Shown here piece by piece: positions 1-5,598 of a DNA stretch of 8,024 bases (positions are counted from its first letter, which is position 1; each line of letters starts with the position of its first letter). A model generated the notes under the pieces. It made no database searches. It worked only from the letters and a program-made list of their open reading frames with translations, and was not told the DNA's origin. The position numbers and the translations under genes are program-made. Origin of the DNA: Candidatus Cloacimonadota bacterium (GTDB taxonomy: Bacteria > Cloacimonadota > Cloacimonadia > Cloacimonadales > Cloacimonadaceae). The stretch is taken from contig JALNXT010000051.1 of NCBI GenBank assembly GCA_023230245.1, positions 1-8,024 on the forward strand. Reading direction: 5' to 3'.

Positions 1-69
1 CCTGAAGGCAAATATTGGATAGATGCTCCGGTGTTGAGATTGCAGAAAAACCCCAGAGTTAAGAGTTAA
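1..69 (+). CDS. possible 3' end of an upstream gene (partial)
   Basis: Frame 1 is open from the left edge to a TAA at 67-69 and would give a 22-residue C-terminal tail containing PEGKYWIDAPVLRLQKN. The other two + frames hit stops early. An open stretch this short is common by chance, so the call rests mainly on plausible amino-acid composition. The last codons fall inside a heptanucleotide tandem repeat (55-84), so the C-terminus may have been altered by repeat expansion. No family can be recognised. Confidence 0.3.
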   Translation, partial: PEGKYWIDAPVLRLQKNPRVKS

Positions 70-84
70 AAGTTAAGAGTTAAG
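55..84. repeat. 7-bp tandem repeat (AGAGTTA, four copies)
   Basis: Copies lie at 55-61, 62-68, 69-75 (AAAGTTA, one mismatch) and 76-82, followed by the start (AG) of a fifth. The 7-bp unit is not a multiple of three, and each frame meets a TAA within the array, so it would end any reading frame entering it. It looks like a short intergenic simple repeat directly behind a gene. Function unknown. Confidence 0.8.
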
Positions 85-85
85 C

Positions 86-333
86 TGCGCGAGGTTGATG
101 GGTGCTGGTTTAGTTTTGGACTATTACGAAACTGATGTTTTCTCTTTTTTTTTTACTCTGTACCCTCTGTGTTGAATGAAAATGTCGCTGTATTCTATTT
201 TCATCTCCCACCAAAGCTGTATCGTTTGCACCAGGAATGGCTTTAACGACGCCAAACTGGAGGTGTTTGGAATCTAGTAAAAATACTTCTGGACAATAAA
301 TCATGTCTATTGAAAATGTAGCAAAATCACTTT
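86..333. other. AT-rich spacer, no convincing gene
   Basis: This is the leader region of the lemA cluster. It contains a run of ten T at 145-154 next to a stretch reading ACTCTGTACCCTCTGTGTTG. No clear -35/-10 pair, terminator or RNA gene could be found. A 64-codon open frame on the minus strand (110-304) has no ribosome binding site upstream of its ATG and no recognisable domain. Transcription of the lemA cluster presumably starts in this stretch, but I cannot place the promoter. Confidence 0.5.
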
Positions 334-338
334 AGGAG
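334..338 (+). promoter_or_regulatory. ribosome binding site of lemA
   Basis: AGGAG lies 5 nt upstream of ATG 344 and fixes the start of the LemA-family gene. It is the only good Shine-Dalgarno sequence in the four-gene cluster. The three downstream genes seem to rely on overlap with the gene before them. Confidence 0.8.
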
Positions 339-343
339 TTAAA

Positions 344-943
344 ATGAAAAAGGGACTAGTAGCCTTACTCGTTGTTATTCTGCTGGTTATCATATCTGCA
401 GGATGGTTCATTAGGCGTTATAATACAATTCAAAAAGAGAAAATAGCCGTAGAAAATGCCTGGGCACAGGTACAAAATGTATATCAAACCCGTTTCGATT
501 TGATTCCCAATCTCGTTCAAACCGTGCAGGGTGCTGCCAATTTTGAGAAATCCACCCTAACCCAAGTTACCGAAGCTCGCGCGAAAATGGGCGGCAGCGT
601 AAATCTCCCTCCCGAAGCCTTAACCGATCCCCAAGCATTTCAAGCTTTTCAAGCCAACCAAGCAGGCTTAAGCAGTGCGCTCTCCCGTTTGATGGTGGTG
701 GTGGAGAAGTATCCTGAATTGAAAGCCAACCAAAACTTTCTTCAGCTTCAAGCTCAGTTAGAAGGCATGGAAAACCGCATCAGAACAGAAAGAATGCGCT
801 ATAATGACTCTGCCAAACTCTTTAACCAGCTTATAGTTACCTTCCCGAATAACATTATCGCCAATATGATAAAAGTGAAGGCTTTCCAATTCTTCCAAGC
901 TGATAATGCAGCGCAAACTGCACCCAAGGTAGAATTTAAATAG
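344..943 (+). CDS. lemA: LemA family membrane protein
   Basis: A 199-residue protein of normal LemA length. An N-terminal membrane segment (about residues 4-24, positive residues on both sides) is followed by the family signature NAWAQVQNVYQTRFDLIPNLV at about 38-58 (diagnostic core DLIPNLV). A long helical region with regularly spaced leucines comes next, then the C-terminal family block (ENRIRTERMRYNDSAKLFNQ, then FPNNIIA). LemA proteins are anchored in the membrane by the N-terminal helix and carry a helical-bundle domain; their biochemical role is not settled. LemA genes are often followed by a TPM-domain gene. Here the next gene is a ferredoxin, and the TAG stop shares its G with the GTG of that gene (TAGTG). 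This gene leads a four-gene overlapping cluster, so it may take part in the same envelope process. Family assignment is firm; cellular role is unknown. Confidence 0.93.
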   Translation: MKKGLVALLVVILLVIISAGWFIRRYNTIQKEKIAVENAWAQVQNVYQTRFDLIPNLVQTVQGAANFEKSTLTQVTEARAKMGGSVNLPPEALTDPQAFQAFQANQAGLSSALSRLMVVVEKYPELKANQNFLQLQAQLEGMENRIRTERMRYNDSAKLFNQLIVTFPNNIIANMIKVKAFQFFQADNAAQTAPKVEFK

Positions 944-1185
944 TGAAACCCTTTATCACTTGCTTACTAATAGCTCTTTTATTGCTGACAGTGGTTGCAA
1001 TGACATTGGACAACCCCAATGTGCAGCAAAGTTTGTGTGTTGGCTGTGGGGATTGTGTTAGCAAATGCCCCACTGGAGCTATCAGTTTTCATGGTGAGAA
1101 AGCCCATATTGACACCAACATCTGCATTAACTGTAAAATTTGTGTGCGAACCTGCACTTACCATGCGATTAAGACACCCAAATGA
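943..1185 (+). CDS. small membrane-anchored/exported 2x[4Fe-4S] ferredoxin-like protein 1
   Basis: An 80-residue protein starting at GTG 943, overlapping the lemA stop by 1 nt. Residues about 4-22 are strongly hydrophobic (ITCLLIALLLLTVVAM) and would act as a membrane anchor or signal sequence. The rest is a bacterial-type di-cluster ferredoxin: C32-C35-C38-C42 followed by P, and C61-C64-C67-C71 followed by T instead of the usual P. All eight cluster ligands are present, so two [4Fe-4S] clusters are expected. Such proteins carry single electrons. The N-terminal hydrophobic segment is unusual for a small ferredoxin. It has only one lysine before it, so topology (domain inside or outside) cannot be fixed from sequence. 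The gene ends in an ATGA overlap with a second ferredoxin of the same layout, probably an old tandem duplicate. The weak AAGG at 926-929 is far from the start, so coupling to lemA translation is likely. Confidence 0.88.
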   Translation: MKPFITCLLIALLLLTVVAMTLDNPNVQQSLCVGCGDCVSKCPTGAISFHGEKAHIDTNICINCKICVRTCTYHAIKTPK

Positions 1186-1448
1186 AGGCTTCATATTTAT
1201 TAGTATTTATAACCTTGCTGCTGATGGTATTGGGGTTTGCCTGCAAGCAAGCAACCTTGACTACTGGTGCTACCATGTTAGTTTATGAGATTGACCACAG
1301 CTCATGTAACGGCTGTGGAGAGTGCATTCGGGTTTGCCCAAATGATGCGATATACTTTAATGTTCAGAGCAAAGCAGTGATCGACCAAAGTAAGTGCACC
1401 AAATGTGGGAAATGTGTGAAAGTATGTCCAAACAGTGCTATCTACTAG
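1182..1448 (+). CDS. small membrane-anchored/exported 2x[4Fe-4S] ferredoxin-like protein 2
   Basis: An 88-residue protein whose ATG overlaps the previous stop (ATGA). A hydrophobic segment fills about residues 5-20 and ends at GFAC (Cys21). That position is suggestive of a lipoprotein cysteine, but G at -3 and F at -2 do not fit a standard lipobox. The C-terminal part is a di-cluster ferredoxin with both motifs complete: C42-C45-C48-C52-P and C72-C75-C78-C82-P. The order (hydrophobic N-terminus, short linker, two CxxCxxCxxxC motifs, immediate end) matches the preceding protein, so the two are likely paralogues forming a tandem pair. The last cysteine motif is encoded by DNA that also holds the start of the next gene (ATG 1424). 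Electron transfer is the family role; donor and acceptor are unknown. No Shine-Dalgarno sequence is visible before the start. Confidence 0.88.
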   Translation: MKASYLLVFITLLLMVLGFACKQATLTTGATMLVYEIDHSSCNGCGECIRVCPNDAIYFNVQSKAVIDQSKCTKCGKCVKVCPNSAIY

Positions 1449-2623
1449 TTATATTGTTACTTGGAGTCTGGGGATTAAAAGCTGAAGTTCAGTTACAAAG
1501 CGGGTTTTATTCAGTCTCGGGTAACGAAAAACAGACTTATTTAAATCAAAGCCGCTTGGATGCAAATTTTAGCTTGATTCCGAACCTTACTTTGTCGGTT
1601 ATATCAAAACTGGATGCTGCAGACAGAAAAGTGCAAGAGTTCCCTCAGAAGAAATGGATGAACAATAGCATCGGGCTTCAATATCGCAAAGAACATTGGG
1701 ATGCTGAAGTGGGATATAGAAACCTGCTTTTCGGTAACCCGGATAGGCTTCAATTATATCCGGAATGGCGGCCTGGTACCGATTTTGACCGCCAGACTCA
1801 ACACCAAGCTCAGCTTGGGATTAAAGGCAATTTCGCTGGCTTGTCCGTTTCTGCATACGGAATTAATAAGCAATTACGGAGCAACCCAGTAGAATATGTC
1901 TATGATTTTGGGACAGATACTATGATTCCAACCGTAATGCCCGAACAGAGCTTCGGCGATGTTTATTATGGAGTGGAGCTATCCTACGCGGTGAAACCCT
2001 TTCTTAGTATAAATGCCAGTACCGATATGAAACAAGCTAACTTCACCGGTGCACCTGATATTTATAAACTGAACACTTTTACCCTGGGGACGCAGATGGA
2101 ACTGCAACCTATTTCTTCCAGCAGATTTAGCGGCACATTTAATTGGAGAAATTGTGATGGTAGGGGTATCCCTGATATTACCAGAAATATATTTGAGACA
2201 ACACTGCGATATCAACAAAGCCTGGGATTACAATTTAGTGGCTTTATTAGCCTGATCAACGATAGCTGCTCCGATGATAAACTAAACGAAGTGTATCTGC
2301 TATCAAATCAAGTGCGTTGCCATTTGCTATACCATTTCGAATATGACCCTGCCCAAGCTTCATATATCAGTGCCGGAGTTAAGCACAGCCTCAAAGAAGA
2401 GGCTATTGCTATTTTCGGTGAAGGACAGTGGAAGTTAGTTGACCACGTGTATGGCACACTTGGCTACCGGCGGATTGGAACAACGATTAACAACTATCAG
2501 GTAAAAGTTAGTTATAATTTTAGATCCTTTACGGAATGTTACCTGCAGTGCAATATTAATGACTCTACCCTATCTACAAAACCCTTAAACTATCTAGGAA
2601 TTGGAACCAGTATTCGGATGTAA
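1424..2623 (+). CDS. predicted outer-membrane beta-barrel protein, cysteine-containing
   Basis: The reading frame is open from ATG 1394, but ATG 1424 is preferred because it gives a clean signal peptide (MSKQCYLLVILLLGVWGLKA, cleavage after LKA) and a 399-residue precursor. With this start the gene overlaps the ferredoxin stop by 25 nt. The mature part alternates polar and hydrophobic residues in many short strands separated by polar turns (for example NLTLSVISKL, WDAEVGYRNLLFG, FAGLSVSAYG, YGTLGYRRIG, YQVKVSYNF), the pattern of an outer-membrane barrel. I do not recognise a named porin family. It ends YLGIGTSIRM, without the usual C-terminal aromatic residue. The mature chain has five cysteines (C244, C282, C299, C372, C376), more than is usual for an outer-membrane protein; C372 and C376 lie in ECYLQC. 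Overlap with two ferredoxin genes suggests a shared function, possibly a redox one. Barrel fold likely; role unknown. Confidence 0.8.
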   Translation: MSKQCYLLVILLLGVWGLKAEVQLQSGFYSVSGNEKQTYLNQSRLDANFSLIPNLTLSVISKLDAADRKVQEFPQKKWMNNSIGLQYRKEHWDAEVGYRNLLFGNPDRLQLYPEWRPGTDFDRQTQHQAQLGIKGNFAGLSVSAYGINKQLRSNPVEYVYDFGTDTMIPTVMPEQSFGDVYYGVELSYAVKPFLSINASTDMKQANFTGAPDIYKLNTFTLGTQMELQPISSSRFSGTFNWRNCDGRGIPDITRNIFETTLRYQQSLGLQFSGFISLINDSCSDDKLNEVYLLSNQVRCHLLYHFEYDPAQASYISAGVKHSLKEEAIAIFGEGQWKLVDHVYGTLGYRRIGTTINNYQVKVSYNFRSFTECYLQCNINDSTLSTKPLNYLGIGTSIRM

Positions 2624-2751
2624 GTCTTTCTGTAAGCCATTTTGAGGTATCTGTTATAACTTGTGTGTTGACCACATCTCTTTATCTTTAGTATCAAGAT
2701 TTTATTATTGACACGGCTAATAATCTGATTATATTATCGGCATGACCAAGC
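2624..2751. other. spacer between the lemA cluster and the mscS operon
   Basis: No clear hairpin-plus-T-tract terminator is visible after the barrel gene, so some read-through into the next operon is possible. The right half holds the mscS promoter, annotated separately. Confidence 0.5.
2708..2737 (+). promoter_or_regulatory. sigma70-type promoter of the mscS operon
   Basis: A perfect TTGACA (-35) lies at 2708-2713 and TATTAT (-10, five of six matches) at 2732-2737, with an 18-bp spacer. TATATT at 2730-2735 with a 16-bp spacer is an equivalent alternative. Transcription would begin near 2743-2745. That leaves almost no leader for a GTG at 2752 but a normal leader for the GTG at 2773. Confidence 0.65.
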
Positions 2752-2760
2752 GTGAAATTT

Positions 2761-2767
2761 AGAGAGG
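2761..2767 (+). promoter_or_regulatory. ribosome binding site that decides the mscS start
   Basis: AGAGAGG lies 5 nt before GTG 2773. No comparable site precedes the upstream in-frame GTG at 2752. Together with the promoter position this favours 2773. Confidence 0.65.
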
Positions 2768-2772
2768 TAAGA

Positions 2773-3597
2773 GTGCTAGCAGAAATTAACGTACCATCCT
2801 TATTAACACAGTACATAACTCCAGAAAGGATTAATCTGGCGGTACGCGTTACCCTTATACTGCTTATTGGCATTCCCTTGGTTCGTCTTATAAGAAGCAT
2901 CATGAGGAAGATCGTGAAGGACAGATTATCCGTCCAGAGCGAGCAGCTTGTCGTTAGATCGGTGTACTATGCAAGTGTGTTGATCTTGTTCATGAATGTG
3001 CTAAATGAATTTGGATTCAAGCTTTCCGCCCTTCTTGGGGCAGCCGGAGTATTTGGAATAGCGATAGGCTTCGCCTCTCAGACAAGCGTTTCAAATATTA
3101 TCAGTGGCATATTCTTAATTTCAGAAAAGCCCTTTGTGATCGGAGATTCGGTGCAGATTGGCACAACCATCGGCACCATTGAATCCATAGATTTATTATC
3201 TATCAAGCTGAAAACATACGACGGTAGATATGTGCGAGTCCCCAATGAAACCATGATAAAAACGGAAGTCATCAATATTACTCGCTATCCTATCCGCCGA
3301 GCTAACATAAGCGTTTCGGTATCTTACAAAGCAAATCTTACAAAGGTGCTGGAAGTGCTTGCTGATATTGCTGCCAAAGAACCTCTGGCTATCAATGAGC
3401 CTGCACCTCTGCTACTTGTTGACAGCTTTACAGATTCCGGTATAAGTATATCTTTTGGTGTGTGGACAAACCAAGAAAACGTTGTATTGTTAAGGAATGC
3501 GTTAATGCTTAGTATTAAGCAACGCTTTGACGAAGAAAACATCGAGATACCGTATCCCCATGTGAATCTTATCACGGAGGGGAAATTAACCAGCTAA
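2773..3597 (+). CDS. mscS: MscS-family small-conductance mechanosensitive channel
   Basis: A 274-residue protein from the preferred GTG start (281 if GTG 2752 is used), close to the E. coli MscS length of 286. Three membrane segments are visible: about residues 21-40, 62-80, and the pore helix 85-117 with the glycine/alanine-rich family pattern GAAGVFGIAIGFASQ, then N108 and S111-G112. The signature PFVIGDSV follows at 120-127 and begins the cytoplasmic beta domain (TYDGRYVRVPNETM, then NIT). The C-terminal alpha/beta domain ends with IPYPHVNL. Such channels sit in the inner membrane and open on hypo-osmotic stress to release small solutes. The gene leads an apparent operon with a HAD phosphatase 28 nt downstream and a YjbQ protein; no functional link between the three is obvious. 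Family certain; exact conductance class not determinable. Confidence 0.93.
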   Translation: MLAEINVPSLLTQYITPERINLAVRVTLILLIGIPLVRLIRSIMRKIVKDRLSVQSEQLVVRSVYYASVLILFMNVLNEFGFKLSALLGAAGVFGIAIGFASQTSVSNIISGIFLISEKPFVIGDSVQIGTTIGTIESIDLLSIKLKTYDGRYVRVPNETMIKTEVINITRYPIRRANISVSVSYKANLTKVLEVLADIAAKEPLAINEPAPLLLVDSFTDSGISISFGVWTNQENVVLLRNALMLSIKQRFDEENIEIPYPHVNLITEGKLTS

Positions 3598-3625
3598 ACC
3601 GCTATATATAAAAAAGGAAGTAAAA

Positions 3626-4330
3626 ATGAACACGAAACCTCAAATTAAAGCCATAATCTTCGATTTAGATGGCACCCTTATCGACAGTATTGGCGATATC
3701 GCCGCTGCCATGAATCTCTCGTTATCTGAGCTGGGATACCCTCAACATCCCGTAGAAGCCTATAAGAAATTTGTAGGAAGTGGGCTTACCGAAATGGCAA
3801 AACGGGTTTTACCCGAAAAGCACCAAGATGCCAAAACCGTTGAAGCACTAGCAAAGAAATTCTGGGATCATTACGATGTGATGTGGTATCTTCACACCAA
3901 CATTTATCCCGGCGTATTGTATCTTATCCAGCTAGCAGTTGCCCGTAAGATGAAGCTGGCAATACTATCTAACAAAGCACATTACTTCACCAAGAAGATG
4001 ATCCGTCATTTCTTCAGAGGTGCAATGATCCGCCATACCAAGAATCCTTTCGGCATATACAGTGGAGAGGAACCTGGAGTAGCATTAAAACCGGATCCCA
4101 CCGCAGCTTTAGAACTTGCCGCCCGCATGAAAGTAAAGCCTGAGTTTACAGCTTTTATAGGCGATTCGGACATTGATATTAAAACAGCCAAGAATGCCGG
4201 CATGATCGCTATTGGCGCAGCTTGGGGATATAGAACCAAGAAAGAATTGCTGGATGCTGGCGCAGATATGGTGTTCGATCACCCCACGCAGATGACTGCT
4301 TATCTCGATGCTCAGCCACTCTGTCCGTGA
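3626..4330 (+). CDS. HAD-superfamily phosphatase, phosphoglycolate phosphatase-like
   Basis: A 234-residue soluble protein with AAGGAAG at 3614-3620 before ATG 3626. All HAD motifs are present: motif [11 protein letters not shown] with nucleophile D13 and acid/base D15; motif II around S115 (AILSNKA); motif III K155 in ALKPDP; motif [12 protein letters not shown] with D180 and D184 for Mg2+. A helical cap (about residues 22-95) sits between motifs I and II, the C1 arrangement of the Gph/PGMB-type subfamily. Expected reaction: hydrolysis of a small phosphate monoester such as 2-phosphoglycolate, in the cytoplasm. Substrate cannot be read from the sequence, and pyrophosphatase or sugar-phosphatase activity is possible. 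It follows mscS by 28 nt and overlaps the next gene by 4 nt (GTGA), so the three genes are likely one transcript. Confidence 0.9.
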   Translation: MNTKPQIKAIIFDLDGTLIDSIGDIAAAMNLSLSELGYPQHPVEAYKKFVGSGLTEMAKRVLPEKHQDAKTVEALAKKFWDHYDVMWYLHTNIYPGVLYLIQLAVARKMKLAILSNKAHYFTKKMIRHFFRGAMIRHTKNPFGIYSGEEPGVALKPDPTAALELAARMKVKPEFTAFIGDSDIDIKTAKNAGMIAIGAAWGYRTKKELLDAGADMVFDHPTQMTAYLDAQPLCP

Positions 4331-4743
4331 AGAGTTACCGTAAAGAACTACACATAAACACAGAGAAACGACGGGATTTTATCAATATAACTCCCGCAGT
4401 CCGTGCTGCCATTATTGAGAGCGGGATTGCGGAGGGCTTGTGTTTGGTGAATGCCATGCATATCACCGCGTCTGTTTTCATCAATGATGATGAGCGCGGC
4501 TTGCATGCAGATTATGAACGCTGGCTGGAACATCTGGCTCCCGAAAAGCCCCACTCCCAGTATAAACACAACGGCTATGAAGACAACGCTGATGCGCATC
4601 TCAAGCGTCAGATAATGGGAAGGGAAGTGGTGGTTGCCATCACGAAGGGTGAGCTTGATTTCGGGCCTTGGGAGCAAATCTTTTATGGTGAGTTCGACGG
4701 CAGGCGCGACAAGCGAGTGCTGATAAAGATTATCGGAGAATAA
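4327..4743 (+). CDS. yjbQ: YjbQ / UPF0047 family protein
   Basis: A 138-residue protein, the typical length of the family, starting at GTG 4327 inside the stop of the HAD gene (GTGA). Family blocks are easy to see: H45-I-T-A-S, N53-D-D-E-R with D62 following, Y79-K-H81-N, N87 and H91, G98, then [20 protein letters not shown] (105-124) and G125-R-R. The three histidines H45, H81 and H91 are the conserved metal/active-site candidates. Members are annotated as secondary thiamine-phosphate synthase because some rescue thiamine phosphate synthase mutants; the true physiological role is unsettled. The fold is a compact beta-rich cytoplasmic trimer in known structures. It is the last gene of the operon and is followed by a strong terminator hairpin 15 nt downstream. 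Confidence 0.93.
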   Translation: MKSYRKELHINTEKRRDFINITPAVRAAIIESGIAEGLCLVNAMHITASVFINDDERGLHADYERWLEHLAPEKPHSQYKHNGYEDNADAHLKRQIMGREVVVAITKGELDFGPWEQIFYGEFDGRRDKRVLIKIIGE

Positions 4744-4758
4744 CTAACCTAATTATAA

Positions 4759-4787
4759 AAAGAACGGCTTTACAAAAGCCGTTCTTT
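4759..4787. terminator. bidirectional intrinsic terminator
   Basis: A perfect 13-bp stem (4759-4771 with 4775-4787) and a 3-nt loop (ACA) lie between two convergent genes. On the minus strand the stem is followed by TTTT then ATAATT, a proper T tract for the gene ending at 4812. On the + strand the tail (TTTGCTATATAT) is weaker but the stem includes TTCTTT, so it probably also stops transcription from yjbQ. Confidence 0.88.
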
Positions 4788-4811
4788 GCTATATATGGCT
4801 AAAAATCTAAG

Positions 4812-5429
4812 TTAATCAAAGTAGTAGTACAATCCAGTTTGAGGGATATACATCATGATGTCGCCATCCTGATTGAGGGATACTGGCATTTCAATTGCCC
4901 ACCTGAAATTGCGTCCGAGGTTAAGCTCGAAACCCAACCCCGCTCCGATATAATAAGTGCCTTTATTTGTCCATTTCGTGCGTTGGGGATGACTGTTAAG
5001 TATTGTGTAGTTATCATCATAACCGCTATTGCTCTGAAAACTATAATCTTGCTCAAATTGCTTGATTCTGGAAAGCAGGTATGATGCCCCACCCAACAAA
5101 TAGAAACGCCCCGAGGGATTGTCTGCTAACGCATACAAATAGTTAAGCCCAATATTTACATTGGCTCGATGACCATCTTCTATTAAAGTAATCTGACTGG
5201 CACCACCATAGTTGCCATACGTAGAGTTATAAAAATATACGTCATCGCTGCCAAGAGTAATTGCACCAATTGTAGCTTGAAAACCATGTTTACCACTAAA
5301 CTGACGATAGCTGAATCCATTGGCAGACACCGTGCCAAAATGTAATCCCAACCCACGCGATGTTTCTGCCATAAGCATTGTACTAATCATCAAGATAGCC
5401 AATATCGCAGTGATCTTTAATCTATTCAT
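4812..5429 (-). CDS. small predicted outer-membrane beta-barrel protein
   Basis: The frame stays open to 5795, but the start is placed at ATG 5429 because AGGTGGAG (5433-5440, minus strand) precedes it and it gives a good signal peptide (MNRLKITAILAILMISTMLMA, cut before ETSRG). The 205-residue product has an eight-strand-like pattern: GLGLHFGTV, GFSYRQFSG, GFQATIGAITLG, RANVNIGLNYLYAL, RFYLLGGASYLLS, GTYYIGAGLGFELNLG, FRWAIEMPVSL, and a last strand TGLYYYFD. That resembles the OmpA-like/OmpW-like outer-membrane barrel folds. The alternating glycine and aromatic residues and near-C-terminal FD are typical of barrel proteins of this kind. No specific function can be read. It is a single-gene unit, divergent from the secreted protein gene at 5599, and ends at the bidirectional terminator. 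Confidence 0.8.
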   Translation of the reverse strand: MNRLKITAILAILMISTMLMAETSRGLGLHFGTVSANGFSYRQFSGKHGFQATIGAITLGSDDVYFYNSTYGNYGGASQITLIEDGHRANVNIGLNYLYALADNPSGRFYLLGGASYLLSRIKQFEQDYSFQSNSGYDDNYTILNSHPQRTKWTNKGTYYIGAGLGFELNLGRNFRWAIEMPVSLNQDGDIMMYIPQTGLYYYFD

Positions 5430-5432
5430 TGT

Positions 5433-5440
5433 CTCCACCT
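5433..5440 (-). promoter_or_regulatory. strong ribosome binding site of the minus-strand barrel gene
   Basis: Read on the minus strand this is AGGTGGAG, a near-perfect anti-16S match, 3 nt before ATG 5429. It rules out the longer open frame that would extend into the opposite gene. Confidence 0.8.
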
Positions 5441-5455
5441 TATGTGTTTTCATAT

Positions 5456-5484
5456 AGTTTAATGCATTTGCCTGTTCTGACCAA
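5456..5484 (-). promoter_or_regulatory. possible promoter of the minus-strand barrel gene
   Basis: On the minus strand TTGGTC (5479-5484) and TAAACT (5456-5461) are separated by 17 bp. Both hexamers are weak matches to consensus, so this is a candidate only. The position, just upstream of the ribosome binding site, is reasonable. Confidence 0.25.
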
Positions 5485-5502
5485 TACTTTTCGGTCTTGC
5501 AC

Positions 5503-5519
5503 GCATACATAATGTATGC
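5503..5519. promoter_or_regulatory. 17-bp perfect palindrome, possible operator
   Basis: GCATACAT and its reverse complement ATGTATGC flank a single A at 5511. It sits in the middle of the 169-bp region between two divergent genes, upstream of both candidate promoters. There is no T tract, so it is not a terminator. Size and symmetry suit a dimeric regulator. Function inferred. Confidence 0.45.
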
Positions 5520-5537
5520 AATTAAATGGAATATTTT

Positions 5538-5566
5538 TTGCAATTCGCTGTGTGCACCAATATTAG
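5538..5566 (+). promoter_or_regulatory. possible promoter of the secreted protein gene
   Basis: TTGCAA (5538-5543) and TATTAG (5561-5566) are separated by exactly 17 bp; each matches four of six consensus bases. It lies 32 bp upstream of ATG 5599, leaving room for the GGAG at 5588-5591. The -10 falls inside an inverted repeat (5553-5571). Confidence 0.35.
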
Positions 5567-5571
5567 GTGCA
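5553..5571. repeat. inverted repeat TGCACC-N7-GGTGCA
   Basis: Six-base perfect arms (5553-5558 and 5566-5571) around AATATTA. It overlaps the proposed -10 of the gene at 5599, the usual place for a repressor site. It could also fold as a short hairpin near the transcript start if transcription begins further upstream. Confidence 0.4.
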
Positions 5572-5598
5572 GACTTACTTAGATGATGGAGATAAAAA

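Noticed and set aside
110..304. 64-codon minus-strand open frame in the left spacer
   Set aside because: No ribosome binding site before its ATG, no recognisable domain, and a lysine run (SKKKRE) produced by the T10 tract. More likely open by chance in a repeat-like spacer.
1019..1288. 89-codon + frame across the ferredoxin genes
   Set aside because: It is an out-of-frame reading of the two well-supported ferredoxin genes and shows no family features.
1394..1423. Earlier ATG starts for the barrel gene
   Set aside because: They would add a cysteine-containing polar stretch (MHQMWEMCES) in front of a complete signal peptide, translated from another frame of the ferredoxin motif.
2752..2772. 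GTG 2752 as the mscS start
   Set aside because: No ribosome binding site, and it lies within about 10 nt of the predicted transcription start. GTG 2773 has AGAGAGG at good spacing.
4348..4677. 109-codon minus-strand frame opposite yjbQ
   Set aside because: It lies entirely opposite a gene with clear family motifs; no own ribosome binding site or domain.
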